The notes under the pieces are model-generated. The model saw only the letters and a list, made by a program, of their open reading frames with translations, was not told where the DNA came from and did not search any database. From assembly GCA_009746045.1 (NCBI GenBank), contig RPFO01000072.1, forward strand, positions 4,234,745-4,298,744: a stretch of DNA of 64,000 nucleotides, given 5' to 3'. Positions 12,093-57,564 of this stretch are shown here, one piece after another. The stretch is from Mesostigma viride (taxonomy: Eukaryota; Streptophyta; Mesostigmatophyceae; Mesostigmatales; Mesostigmataceae). Each line of letters opens with the position of its first letter. Position 1 is the first letter of the stretch. The position numbers were made by a program, and so were the translations under genes.

Positions 12093-12730
12093 TACTAGCT
12101 CAGAATGACCTGGGATTTCATAGCAAGCTTCCTAACATCATAAATAAACTAATGGCTGTTGTTTTGGCCCAGTTTGTGGTGGGCAAGGGTGTCTTTGTGG
12201 TGGTGTTTGAGCTCCAAACCACAAAAAGCGATCATTTTTTTTTTGCACATGACCATATTTCAATGTGAGTAAACGTGGTCAGAATGAGCTGAAACTTTGG
12301 GGCTGTGTGATTGCAACCCTGGGCCAATTTTGATTATATGATTTGACCCCATTGCATGTGTCTATGATTTGATATATTTTTTTAGGCACCAAAAAATACG
12401 TGTTTTGGGGTAAACTATTTCAATGTGTCTAAACATGCTTATTCTGACCTGCAAACTAGCTGGAATTAATGGCAAGGGTTGCAATCAGATGGGAATATAT
12501 GATTTGGCCACAATGGGTTTGCCCATTGTCCAAGGGAAAATCGGCCAAAAATAGCGTCTTTTTCTATTTTTAGCACATAACGGTCACATGGTGGGGGGTA
12601 GTACACCCCCAAGTGGTTGGAAATTTTTTTTTTTATCATATTTATGGTCCCCCATCATAACTGGATTTTTATCACATGCCTAGGTATGGTTTCCAGAAAA
12701 GTGCCCTTTTGGGGTGTCATGTCCCCTTAA

Positions 12731-15700
12731 AGCAACCAAAAGACATTTCAATTCCAATGAGATACATGACGAATTACAAAGAGTGTCGAGTTGTAATGTT
12801 GTAGTTATAAGAGCAGCTGTGAGGTCCCTTGGTTGACGCCACTGCAGGCCCCTTGTGGCGGCAGTGCGCGTGTGTTCCCGACCTAGTTCCTACTGGCATT
12901 CTTGCCAACGACGACCAGGGTGCCCGAAGGCCCTGTCCCTTGTCTCGTTCTCAGTCTTACACACATTCTTAACAAAACCAATACATTGTCATATCCGTCA
13001 GTCCATCCTCATGGCAACTGACTGCATGCAACCACTCACGGGGGCTGCTCCGGGCTGCTCGAACTATTTCACCCCATGAAGACAACAAACCAGTTGTGAG
13101 GGAGAGAAACGAGCGAACAACGACCACCATGGCCGCTGCGCTGCTCCTAAATACCTCCAAAAATCCCGGCATCCATGCGCTAGCTGTCGCATTTGCCAGC
13201 AAGCCGCCTGACGTGCAGTTAGACTGCCAGCAAAATGCAGAGCAAGTCTGTTCGACAACCACGTGCGAGCCAGCACACCGCACACTACGATCTGCGTATC
13301 TAGCTTTGTCAGATGGACTGAACATCATTCCGTCTGGACAATACAAAAGATTCATAACTGCCAAATGTCACGCACCGGAATATTGCGCAAGCCACCAAGG
13401 CTTTGCGCCCCAAAGTCTTGCGCCTGAACCTAAGTCAGGTCACCTAAGACTGTCACTCTAGAAATTCAGGCCTTTCCGGCGCGGCGCTCCACACCGGCCC
13501 AAGGAACAAAGCCTGCGGCCTACTGAATCGGAACCAACCAAACGTCGGTAACGATTCCGATTACGGCAACCGCGTAACTTCTTGAGTGCACGGACGTAAA
13601 TGATCACGGACGTGACAACCTTGAGAAGATTGTGTGGCATGCGAGCTAGCTGGCTAGTTAATGTGCTAGAGATGTTAGATAGCAACTGCAAGCAAATGTA
13701 GTGTGCAGCCATGTTTGCTTCGAATCACTATTTGACTTGCCAACTAGTTGCTCTCTCTCAACACGCCCCACCATTGGAATGTTGGTAGTTAATACTATTG
13801 ATGTATCAAAGATCGACAACTGTTCATGCATTTCCATGATGAAGTGCATGCCACATGTATGGGTGGAGATAACCAAGTTGGAGTTCAACCTTACCTCAGC
13901 TCGTACTGTTATGGGGTATGAACTTGTAAGGAAATATTATGTGATGTTGGCTGCTGTCACGTGTCACTGTGACACATCGTCATCTGTGGTGTGACTGAGG
14001 TAATACTTGGCAATCATGTTCAGCATGCTCTATTTAAATTGCATTAAAAATTTCAGCTCTGTCTGAACTCATTTGCGCTACCTGTGGTGCATTATATATC
14101 CAAATTTTGCGTGAGAGTGACGCGTGACAGCAGAATCATGTAACTAGTTGGTGTTCAATCAAGGTGCAACTTTGCAGCCAGCCTGCAGATGTTGCAAGTA
14201 AAGTGTTTGCTTACTTCCAGCTTAATCTGAGCTCATTTGCACTGTTGGGTGCATTTAATGATCCATAAAATGCTCCAAATGACCGTATTTGTGACGGTTG
14301 ACAGCATAATTTCTGGCCATCCCATCTCTATTTCGGGTGCAACTTGGTACTTGAGCTGCATATGTTATATTTAATGTGTCTGCCCATTTCCAGGTCAAAA
14401 CGACATGAATTGTGTTGTTTGTGGAATTAATTATGAATAAAACTGGCAATTTTGGCGTTTTTTATGCTTTTGGACGTCACCATTCTGTGAGCACCAAGTG
14501 GCCAACCAAGGTGTGACTTGGCACAGTAAATCTGGGTACCATGGAGAAGCCAGCCACCAAGTTTGACCATCATCCGAATATTAGTGCAGCTAGGAGGAGT
14601 AAGATGGGTGTTTTTTGGCACTTTCAGACCGTTGTGGAGAAACATAGAGGGAGTTCAATCGGAATGGCATGACTTTGCAGTTTGCATGAATTAGATTGTT
14701 GGTATTGATCTATTCTGTTGATCAATTTTCATGATATTATGCATATGAAATCTAATGTCCATTGAATTTCCCACGCCCAGAGTCCGTCAGGTGTAACATT
14801 GGGCGCCTTAATTTGCACGCCAACAAGGTGGCATTCCCAAACCAAATGCTAGACATAGTCTAAATTTACTAGGCATTAACCTAGCAGTTGGCCTTTGATC
14901 AAAATGGCCCTATAACTAAGGGATGTCATATATCCAAAGTACTTGTGATATTTTGCAGTACGAAACTCCCCGACACCTGCTCGTCTTGCAAAAAGAATTT
15001 CATCTCTGCCACTTCCCCGTCGAAGAATGCTTGAAGTGCTTTCACCTTGATCCCGCCTCGATGTCACTGTTGCCTGCGATAGTAATATCTGCATGCATGA
15101 CAAAATACATTGCACATGAATATCAGCAGATCAGCACTGTCCAGAAGCTTATCTGACAAACACTGAGGTATACTTATTTTACGAATGCAGCTGCATGCAT
15201 GGCACAAGTGTGCAATTGATAGTATGTGCCACTTATCATGCGGCACTCTCAACCCTGTAACTAGAGCTTAGATAATTAGCTCCATCCATCCCATCCCACT
15301 TGACCGTAACTGTCAACTGTTCCGTGTTAATTACGTTATATATGTTACAAAATCCCATCCCACTCGACTGTACTGAGGACTTATGCTCACGTAAGGCTGT
15401 TATGTGATAATCAATCAATTAACCATGCCACTCATGAGACGAACTGAGTTGTAGTTATAACTCCTCCAGGGCAGTCCCAGGCGCAGCTGAGGGACGCCAG
15501 ATACTGACTTGTGGCAGAGGCTATGCAAACAAATACCAACTCCTTCAGCTCAAGCGACTCAAGGAGTAAACATATCAAGGAGACAAAGGAGATATGTTCC
15601 AAATAAAAGAACACAACACTGAAGATTGAAGAACAGCCATACCAGACATATGCCAGGATGGACCTCAGTTCCAAAAGCTGGGACAGGTCAGTACATAATG

Positions 15701-15989
15701 CCTACTCCCAGCATTGGATGGATAGACCCCAAGGCCTTTGGGGTCGAGGTGGGAGCTGCATATCAGAGGATTCAAGAAGTAATTCTGAGCCACTAGGATG
15801 ACTACCGGTATGCCCTCTACTAGAGAGAGAGGGCCACTTGCGCAATAAAAGGATGGGGCAGTAATGCAGGCCACAAAATAAACGGCGGGTAGCCACTCAA
15901 CCGGCGTCCGGCGCACGCTATAAACGAAGAAGAGAGGGGCTTATTTCACATCCACCACCACACCCTATAACTTAGAAGAGAGGGGCTAC
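12731..15989. other. intergenic, 3' flank of the ALC1-like gene
   Basis: No supported gene. Around 13930-14460 there are loosely repeated blocks (ATTTGCRCT.., GTGACGCGTGACAGC / GTGACGGTTGACAGC) suggesting an old ~190-bp duplication. The sequence just before 15990 may be 3' UTR of the minus-strand gene. Confidence 0.5.
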
Positions 15990-49848
<33,859 letters not shown>

Positions 49849-50029
49849 TATTTGACAGCTTTGCCTACTACCAGTAAACGAGGGCGGGCATTCTTTGCCG
49901 CAAATAAAACGCCTCCATGAGTAAACATTAGGGTGCAGCCATGACGACTAAGGAATGAATGCAACATCCACCGCGCCACGTGGCGATGCGGGTGTTGGCA
50001 GCTATGGCCGGCCGAGAACCGCCAGCACC
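49849..50029. other. 5' flank of the ALC1-like gene
   Basis: Short region between the remodeller start codon and the pogo-like element. It must hold the core promoter or 5' UTR unless a distal exon exists. No TATA box is evident. Confidence 0.4.
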
Positions 50030-50031
50030 TA

Positions 50032-50971
50032 CAGTCATTCCCGCGTTAAGTTGCGTTTCTTAAGGTTGCGTTCCCGCGTTAAGTTGCGGCGCCGAAGTTT
50101 GGGGGGCGACCGCAACTTAAGCATGGGGGCCATCGCAACTTAACGCGGTAATGACTCAATTTGTAGGTGTCAGGCCATTTTTGGCCGCGCAGGAGGCCAT
50201 TTTTTGTCAAGTCCGGACCCGCTACGTGATTTTAGGCGGCAAAATACGCAAGCCCCACTCGCGCGCAAATTTCCCCGCCTGCTGGCCGTTTAGGTGAAAA
50301 GCGCGAATGCAACCTTACAAATTCAGTTCAGTTTTGCAGCCTCAGTGCGGGCTGCGGTCAGTACATAAGAATCCACGACCATGCAGGGTCTGTAATTGAG
50401 ACATCTTGCAGGAAATAATCATTACCACCATCATCGATCATGCCAAATTAAATGCACCACAGAAGGGCGGCAAAGACAAGGTCGTTGAGGCCACACTGAG
50501 GCAGTCTCGCTGCCTGTGGCCTCCATGCTGTTATTATAGCCGGTGTTAGTACATGCAGGCCATTGACAGTAAATGAAGCTTCCCTCACGACTGTTCCCAT
50601 GTTTTGTCACAGTCAAACGTGTGAAGCCGGTCGGCAATTAAGCGGTAACCCGCCAAAAAGAGAGCCGAAGTCAGAGGGTAAAAACACACATTATTTTGTG
50701 GTATAAAACACAGGCACTCACTGCGTGGCTGCCCACGGCGTGTTTTGCTGCCCGCCTTTGTCCAAAATATCTGACCTGGAAAATGGACTTTGGCCGGCTT
50801 TGACGCTGCAGCTGGATCGGGCTTGACGAGAGCTGTCGAATGCCGTATAGAAGTCCGTCAGAGGAGGAGGTGGTCGGCTGCTAGCCTAATTCTACCGTTA
50901 AGTTGCGTTCCCGCGTTAAGTTGCGGCGCAAAGTTTTAGGGGGCGATCGCAACTTAACGCGGGAATGACTG
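50032..50971. mobile_element. TA-flanked pogo/mariner-like non-autonomous element
   Basis: TA dinucleotides at 50030-50031 and 50972-50973 bracket inverted ends that begin CAGTCATTCCCGCGTTAAGT and continue TGCG (24 bp perfect). CAGT starts with a TA target are typical of Tc1/mariner/pogo elements. Extra internal copies of the end motif lie near 50067 and, inverted, near 50135-50155 on the left and near 50897-50925 on the right. No transposase ORF. Confidence 0.88.
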
Positions 50972-51097
50972 TACTACTAGGTAACACCTTGTTGTTGTGT
51001 CCCACGCCGCAGCAGAGTCTTGTTATTCTTGTACAGTAGAGGCAGCTGTATGTATGCATCTCTTGGTTTTATGCTGTCAACCAGTCAGTCGGTCAGT

Positions 51098-51452
<355 letters not shown>

Positions 51453-54400
51453 GCCGGTCAGTCAGTAGAATCCCACGCCGGGGATCGCCAGTTATTTTTT
51501 TTTTTTCGGGGAAATGGGTATATTTTATTAGCCAATTATGGACCAAAGAGGTGAGAGGGGAAATGAGTATCAGCGAATCCTAATGAAGGTGGGCACGCAC
51601 ACGTGTGGCGGTGACAGGTGAAAGGCTAATAGGGCGCGTTATTAGACCAGGGAAGCCATTGGACCTGAGTGATGTCGCCATGAGGCATACTGGTGAATAC
51701 CTGATTACGGCCCAGTAGATCATGAAAAAGCTGGAGCGGGCTGGGCTTGTCGTTATTGGGCCCTGGGTCCCACACCCTGTGTTGTTCCTGAGCTAACAGC
51801 CAGTAGCGGCGCATAGCCGCATTCCATAGGTATATAAAGCGCCGGACTACGCCGCCGCGGGTATACTCCTCGCGGACCTTAAAGACTGTCTCGTTGCGTA
51901 TGGTCCAGATCGCGTATAGCATAGTAGTGCGTAGCCATATCCATTCTGCTTGGGAAACTGAAAGCTCGGACCCTGGTGTGCCAGCAATACCGAAAATGAT
52001 GGTACGCACGCTGATTGGGAGAGTGGGTGGCGATGCCGTCCATGCGGCCCAGATGTTAATGAGCCACGTCCAAACCCCAGGGAGATTACAGTAAAGAAAC
52101 CTGTGCTCAATGGTTTCACTAGGGTGCGTGCACAGGCATGATGCATCATGACCAAAACGCTCGTGGAGCATGGCGCAGACCCCTATCGCCCTATGCATCA
52201 AAAGGTGTTGTACATCAGTGGCCCTGCGGTCCACGAGAGGGTGGTCTACCGCCAGGGTAATCATCTTAACCCAAGTGTAGCCCGGCCAATGTATTCCCCA
52301 GCGGGCTCGGCCCGGGTGGGGCTGATGGTACATATGCAACAAGATATCATAACCCCAATCTGCGGTGTACTCAAAGATACATTTGCTGGTTCTGATGTCC
52401 CCCTTGGTTAAGACCCATCCAAATTCAACCGGGTCCAGATGTAGTAGATCGAGCCGTGTGTTGCCCACGTGTAGCCATGTAATGCTCTCAACCGGGGATA
52501 ATGGGTCCGGCTGGATCATGCAAGATCTTGGCACAGACCATGGGACTACGCGTATGCGGTGACACTGGGAAGCTGGCGTGTACGCATATAAGGTGGATAG
52601 TTGATACAGACACCCATTGTGGCCAGAAATAGCGTCCAGCAGTTGTAGTTGGAGCCCCTCAGGTGGCAGAACCGTCACGACTAAACCCTTGCACGCAGGC
52701 GTGACTCCGTCGGCGTAGAAGCTAACCCAGTCGCCGGTTATAATTGGCTTGCGTGGGGCAGTCATCAATGCATGCCACGCCGCTGGTATCGCACTTATAA
52801 GAGTTTGCCACGCTTGCAGGGAGGGCATGTGGGAGACCCAAGTGCTGACCTCGTCGTAGCTGAGCCGTCGGTACGCAGCGCCGTGCCCCAGGTAGAGGTC
52901 CAGCACCCTGACAATCGGCGGTGACGCGCGCAGAAAGCCATCATACGGGTTGTGTCCGTGGAGAGTGCCCAGGGGCTTGTTAGTAGCGTCTGTGATTAAG
53001 TCATTAAAAAAGAGTGGCTGCCGTGCCACCTCCTCTCTAGTAGTAGGAAAGACTAGGCGACCCGGCTTGAGCTTATTGTAACCTGTCCATATGCGCTGCC
53101 AATACCATGGGAGTCCTTTGTACGAAATAAGGGTGCTGCCCAGTATGCCCGCCCCCAGTTGCCACGAGGTGCCACTAGCATGGGTGGAAAGAGAGGCTAG
53201 CGTTTCACGTGCAAGCATGCAGCCAGGGTGTGTGTTAACGCCCATAAAAACGGATATCACTTGTTTAGCATACAGCGACCACAGACGCCATTGTATGTTG
53301 TGGAGCCCGAGGCCCCCGTGCACCCATGACATGAAGGACATCTCTCTGTTGATCCATCCGTGGACCGTGTGGGAGATTAAGCCTTTCTGTTTCCAGACAA
53401 AATTGCTGCCAAGGCGTTGGATGAGCTGTGTGGTGGCATCATTGGGTGGGTGTGCTTGGCAATAATACAAGACCTTAGAGAACAACAGTTGGTTGACGAT
53501 CAGGGTTCGCCCTCGTAGGCTCATGCGGTGGACGGCCCCCCAGCGCCCTGCGGTAAGGAGAACGCCTGCAAGCTTGCCCACGTGGTTGGTTTCATCATAC
53601 ATGAAAGAACGTTGTTCAGCCAAGCGTCCCTCGGGTGTGCAGCCGATGGGACAATTGTGCAAAAGGTGGTGATCCCCCGGCTTGACCCAGGTCACAGCCA
53701 GGTTGGGGAGGGCGTAGCGTAGGGTGTTGGTTTTGCCGATATGCAGTCCCGTGGACTTGAGCACATTGCATCGTTGTTGTGTGGCAACAGAATAGGTAGT
53801 GATATTATCCATGACAGCATGCACTTCAGGCAGAGAGATACAAACATTTGTTGTGTCATCCACATAAGCCGTTTGGAATATACCTTTACCGTTACCTGTC
53901 GGGAAGCCCCGAATGCGAGGATCGTTCTGGTGTAGCCAGTAGAGTCCTGCGTGGGCCAAGAGAAATAGAATAGGGGACATGCAATCTCCTTGTGGTAGCG
54001 ATCGTGAGCTAGCGCCGGTCGCTGACTTGTGTCCGTCTATTAGTAAATACCAAGCCAGGGATTTGATCATACCCATAATGACGGTCATGAGTTGTGGGCC
54101 AAATCCTAGTGCGGTTAGAATGTGTTCTAGGTATTCCCAGCACATACGGTCAAAGGCTTTTTCAAAATCCCAAAACAATATGAAACCCTCTATATCGTCG
54201 CGCCAGGCTTTTTCCACAATGTCCATGATGAGGGTAATGCTGTCGTTGATGTGGAGATTGGCCCTAAAGCCCACTTGCTCCGGACCAATGAGGAAGTCTA
54301 GGACGGTGTATAAGCGTCGTTGGATTATTTTACTGATGATTTTGTACGCTACCGTAAGGAGACGGATTGGGCGGTAGTTTTTCCATAGAGTCTTGTCTCC

Positions 54401-56560
54401 TTTTTTGTACAGTAAGATAAGCGCAGATTCAGCCCATCTGCCGCTCACCTTACCGTGCCGCCAAATTTCAAGAATACATTCGTAGAAATCTATGTGTAGA
54501 AGGGACCAGAACGTTTTCCAGAATTCAATAGGCAGACCGTCGACCCCGGGGGCGCTACCGGTTTTGATGTGTTCCATAGCTGTTGTGGCCTCTTCCATGG
54601 AGGGGATTTGATCGAGTTCCTGCTGTTGAGCTGGTGTAAGGCGACGGGGAATGGCATGTAGGATTTTTTGCATGGCTGCAGATGAGTCAGGATGGGGTTC
54701 GTTTAGAAAGAGAGCTGAGTAGTAACGGTGACCACTCTGTAGTATGGAGGTGATGTCTCGGTGGCTGCCGTGTTCGTCTTGGATTTCCGTGATAGAGGAG
54801 TGAGCTTTAGGGGTAGGAATCAGAGCAAAGAACTCTTTGGTCATTCTTTCTCCTACCTGGTGCCACCACAGATTTTCTGAGTCTAGTGCTAATGTGTGAC
54901 GCTCGAAACGTAGTTTGTCAAGTTCGGTCTGAGCTCTTTGAAGTTTTGTTAGTTCCGATTGATACAGGGTAGGCTTCGCTTGGAGTTTATTCACTATGCG
55001 TTGGTAGTACCGATAGTCCTGTCCTTTCTGGCGGCGGATATTTTGTGAATACAGTTGGGAAAATTCTAGAATGTTAGCTAGGCCCTCCTGCATCCAGCTG
55101 CAGCAGTCTGTGTAGCTACCCTTGCTGGCTCTCCACGACTGCCAGCGTGTCATGATCTCAAGGTAGTACTTATCGTCCGCGAGTAGGTGTTTGTTTAAGC
55201 GGGGAATGCCGGGGCCCCGGGCGGAGTTGGTGTGATGGGCAAGGGTAACGATGAGTGGGTAGTGATCAGAAAAATTAACAGAACGGTCGACCGATGCGTA
55301 GCAAACTAGGTCCGCCCATGCGGGTGTGATGTAGATTTTATCAAGACGACGAGTAGTGCGTACATTTAAACGTGTGGCCAGCCAAGTGGGCCCGTGGTCT
55401 CGTGAGCGGATGACATCCTGTAAGTTCAGGTCCATGATCTGTTTACTGAAGGCCGCTGTGCGTATAGGGGGGTGTTCATCCAGGTCTATATTGAAATCGC
55501 CCATCAACGCAATTTCGAACCCCTGTGAGATAAGGTCAGCGGCCATTTTGAAGAGGGAAGGGTAGAATGAGGCTTGATCCGTTGGCTCGGTTGGGGCATA
55601 TACACTAATAATGTATCCCTTATTTCCTGCCCATGTAATGGACTGCCGCGTCCAACGGCCCTGCCATCTAGCCTCCGCTGTGTCGGTAGCTATAGCCCAG
55701 TCCTGGCATGTCAGCGTAGGGTTGGGAGGTTTACGGTATTGAATGAGGGCAGTGCCCCCTTGTGTACCGCGTGCCCATGCCCAACGGTGAACTGTCCTAG
55801 GTGCAAGTGCTCTAGCAGCTCTAAGGGCGGTGCGTGTGGCAGCTTCTTGGATTTTATGTTCCTGCAGTCCTATCCAAATTTCATGCGAGGGGCCCACGTA
55901 GCGCTCGAGCAAGTTGTGTAATGCATTTGCTAATTCTCGTGTGCGAGGTATTCGCTGTCCCTGCCCTGGTGTGTGTGACCCGTATGTGTTCAGCCCCCTG
56001 ACATTCCACGATACCAGTGTTAGTTGACTCATGTCATTGCAGGGCTCCAGCGGACCAGGCCGGGTAGGTTCCGTGTAGGTCCCCATGGCGTGGTGAGATT
56101 GGACCTGCGAAAGGTGAAAGACACGGCACAACATGCACAGGGCGTGGGCGTGAGATAGTCATTAAAAGAGAGACCTACTGTGCAGTGTGCTGTGAGCAGA
56201 ACCAAAGCGATTGGAAAGGCTGCATTACACCCACGTTTGGGTAATGGCAGCAGGTATTGAGAAAAGTCGTTATGGAGGTGTCTTGGTGATAGCGGATCAC
56301 CTGGTGTGGCGATAACTATTCCATAGTCATTGCGCCTGTGAAAGGGTAACCGAGGGTACAGGAGGTCACGCTCCAAGGAGACTACTCGCCCACCCAGGTG
56401 GAGGGGCCCAGGCCTAGTCCATCCTGCCGATGGGTTTTCGAATCCGAGCCGTGGCTCACTGACCGAATGCCATAATGGGGTAGCCGTCACGAGAAACAGT
56501 GAGGCGAGGGGCGGACTTACGAATTTCGTAAGGCCTGCTCCTTCTACCCACACGTTTCAA
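51453..56560 (-). mobile_element. apparently full-length LINE (non-LTR retrotransposon)
   Basis: Contains the intact endonuclease/reverse transcriptase ORF (56134-51626), about 170 bp of 3' UTR, then the (CAA)n array, and upstream about 400 bp that may be 5' UTR or an ORF1 remnant. The outer limits are approximate; I could not find a convincing target-site duplication. It lies between the divergent ALC1-like and acetyltransferase genes. Confidence 0.8.
51626..56134 (-). CDS. LINE ORF2: AP endonuclease + reverse transcriptase + zf-RVT
   Basis: One uninterrupted 1502-residue frame, so probably young or recently active. Residues ~38-300 are an APE-type endonuclease (SWNVRGLN, GLQEHK with the metal-binding Glu, GDFNIDLDE, and the catalytic SDHYPLIV). 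Residues ~500-800 are the reverse transcriptase, with SAPGVDGLPIEFW, LLYKKGDKTLWKNYRPI, FWDFEKAFD (first Asp ~656), SLPQGDCMSPILF and AYVDD (759-760). A C-terminal Cys/His cluster (CLCTHPSETIEHRFLYC) matches the zf-RVT module of plant and algal L1-like LINEs. The protein nicks target DNA and primes reverse transcription of its own RNA. ATG at 56134-56132. Confidence 0.95.
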   Translation of the reverse strand: MLCRVFHLSQVQSHHAMGTYTEPTRPGPLEPCNDMSQLTLVSWNVRGLNTYGSHTPGQGQRIPRTRELANALHNLLERYVGPSHEIWIGLQEHKIQEAATRTALRAARALAPRTVHRWAWARGTQGGTALIQYRKPPNPTLTCQDWAIATDTAEARWQGRWTRQSITWAGNKGYIISVYAPTEPTDQASFYPSLFKMAADLISQGFEIALMGDFNIDLDEHPPIRTAAFSKQIMDLNLQDVIRSRDHGPTWLATRLNVRTTRRLDKIYITPAWADLVCYASVDRSVNFSDHYPLIVTLAHHTNSARGPGIPRLNKHLLADDKYYLEIMTRWQSWRASKGSYTDCCSWMQEGLANILEFSQLYSQNIRRQKGQDYRYYQRIVNKLQAKPTLYQSELTKLQRAQTELDKLRFERHTLALDSENLWWHQVGERMTKEFFALIPTPKAHSSITEIQDEHGSHRDITSILQSGHRYYSALFLNEPHPDSSAAMQKILHAIPRRLTPAQQQELDQIPSMEEATTAMEHIKTGSAPGVDGLPIEFWKTFWSLLHIDFYECILEIWRHGKVSGRWAESALILLYKKGDKTLWKNYRPIRLLTVAYKIISKIIQRRLYTVLDFLIGPEQVGFRANLHINDSITLIMDIVEKAWRDDIEGFILFWDFEKAFDRMCWEYLEHILTALGFGPQLMTVIMGMIKSLAWYLLIDGHKSATGASSRSLPQGDCMSPILFLLAHAGLYWLHQNDPRIRGFPTGNGKGIFQTAYVDDTTNVCISLPEVHAVMDNITTYSVATQQRCNVLKSTGLHIGKTNTLRYALPNLAVTWVKPGDHHLLHNCPIGCTPEGRLAEQRSFMYDETNHVGKLAGVLLTAGRWGAVHRMSLRGRTLIVNQLLFSKVLYYCQAHPPNDATTQLIQRLGSNFVWKQKGLISHTVHGWINREMSFMSWVHGGLGLHNIQWRLWSLYAKQVISVFMGVNTHPGCMLARETLASLSTHASGTSWQLGAGILGSTLISYKGLPWYWQRIWTGYNKLKPGRLVFPTTREEVARQPLFFNDLITDATNKPLGTLHGHNPYDGFLRASPPIVRVLDLYLGHGAAYRRLSYDEVSTWVSHMPSLQAWQTLISAIPAAWHALMTAPRKPIITGDWVSFYADGVTPACKGLVVTVLPPEGLQLQLLDAISGHNGCLYQLSTLYAYTPASQCHRIRVVPWSVPRSCMIQPDPLSPVESITWLHVGNTRLDLLHLDPVEFGWVLTKGDIRTSKCIFEYTADWGYDILLHMYHQPHPGRARWGIHWPGYTWVKMITLAVDHPLVDRRATDVQHLLMHRAIGVCAMLHERFGHDASCLCTHPSETIEHRFLYCNLPGVWTWLINIWAAWTASPPTLPISVRTIIFGIAGTPGSELSVSQAEWIWLRTTMLYAIWTIRNETVFKVREEYTRGGVVRRFIYLWNAAMRRYWLLAQEQHRVWDPGPNNDKPSPLQLFHDLLGRNQVFTSMPHGDITQVQWLPWSNNAPY

Positions 56561-57564
56561 GTGACGGCTAGCTGTTCCGCCCCTCAGAAGAGATGGCTAG
56601 ACGTACCTTTTCGTGCTGAATCCGAATCTGCCCTTTGTTTCGCGTTTAGATTACTACGTAAGGTGCTATCTCGTCCGCCGTCAGGGCCACCATAGCCAGC
56701 TTGTGCCAAAGGGGATTTCCGTTAGCCAGTTATTCGCCAGACAGTTGTCGCCGATAACTACCAACTACCAACTACAAATGTACCACAAATACCAATCAAA
56801 GCCCCGCCGCGCCGCGCCGCGTCACGCCACCCTGCCCCCGAACGCATGAACTCCTACTTTCCCGCGTTTTCCTGACAAAGATCCGTGACCAAATATAGAT
56901 CTGAATCATCGCAGCCTGATGTGACCTCATCTTCGGATGCACGTGGCGAAGGTTCCTTCGAGACGTCACTCGCTCCTTTCGCTGACAGGCAGCCAGCCTC
57001 AGCCAGCCGGGGATGCCAGGAGAATAATGACTGCAGGCATGATGCTGGGAAGGATCCCGAGAATACCGCACTTGACATCACGCCCGTGTGCGCCAAAGAA
57101 ATGCATACTGCGGCGCAACGTAAGCAAACTGTGTAAGTGTGTATGCACCACTCATCGTTCACCACGTGGTCGGGCAAAGCGTCCTTCTAGGTTCGGAAAA
57201 TTCCGTCCCCGCTGTCCCAGCCTCCACCAGTCCCATGACGAGGAACCTTGCAAGTGGCCGTGCCACGAGGGCAAACAAACCCGCGCGACGCGAGGCCCCG
57301 TGCCACCAGGTCCGTGCACACGCATTGCCCAAGCCCCGTGATACGCATAATAGAAGCATCGCTCGCCATCGTTATTCCTTTTTCGGGAATCCACAGACCA
57401 TTGCAATCTCTTCCGGCTATAGGGTGGAGGGGGGAATATCCCCAGTAGGATCACGTTCTTAATTCACAGGAGTTGAACCGTTTCGGGAACTGGGTGGCGC
57501 TGATCGACCATCCTCGGGCTAGCATTTCTTGTGGGGGACAGGGTTCGCGGGTCGGAACCACTGC
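56561..57564. other. region upstream of the acetyltransferase gene
   Basis: No supported gene. A CGCGCCGCG-type direct repeat at about 56805-56820. It should contain the acetyltransferase promoter; no TATA box or known element is clear. Confidence 0.45.

Larger units (their letters stand above)
9934..12726. mobile_element. TTAA-flanked DNA transposon with PHD-like ORF
   Basis: Flanked by TTAA at 9930-9933 and 12727-12730, with 15-bp terminal inverted repeats GGGGACATGACACCC. The 2.8-kb body carries a PHD-finger-like ORF at 10933-11376 and an inserted SINE at 11555-12092. A minus-strand ORF at 10133-10603 (basic, coiled, unrecognised) may be a remnant. The GGGG start differs from the CCC start of the other two TTAA elements here, so this may be another TTAA-using superfamily such as Kolobok. 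No catalytic transposase core was seen, so it is probably non-autonomous. Confidence 0.8.

Noticed and set aside
56029-56553. 174-codon minus-strand ORF upstream of the LINE ORF
   Set aside because: It overlaps the LINE 5' region and lacks RRM or zinc-knuckle features expected for ORF1; treated as 5' UTR.
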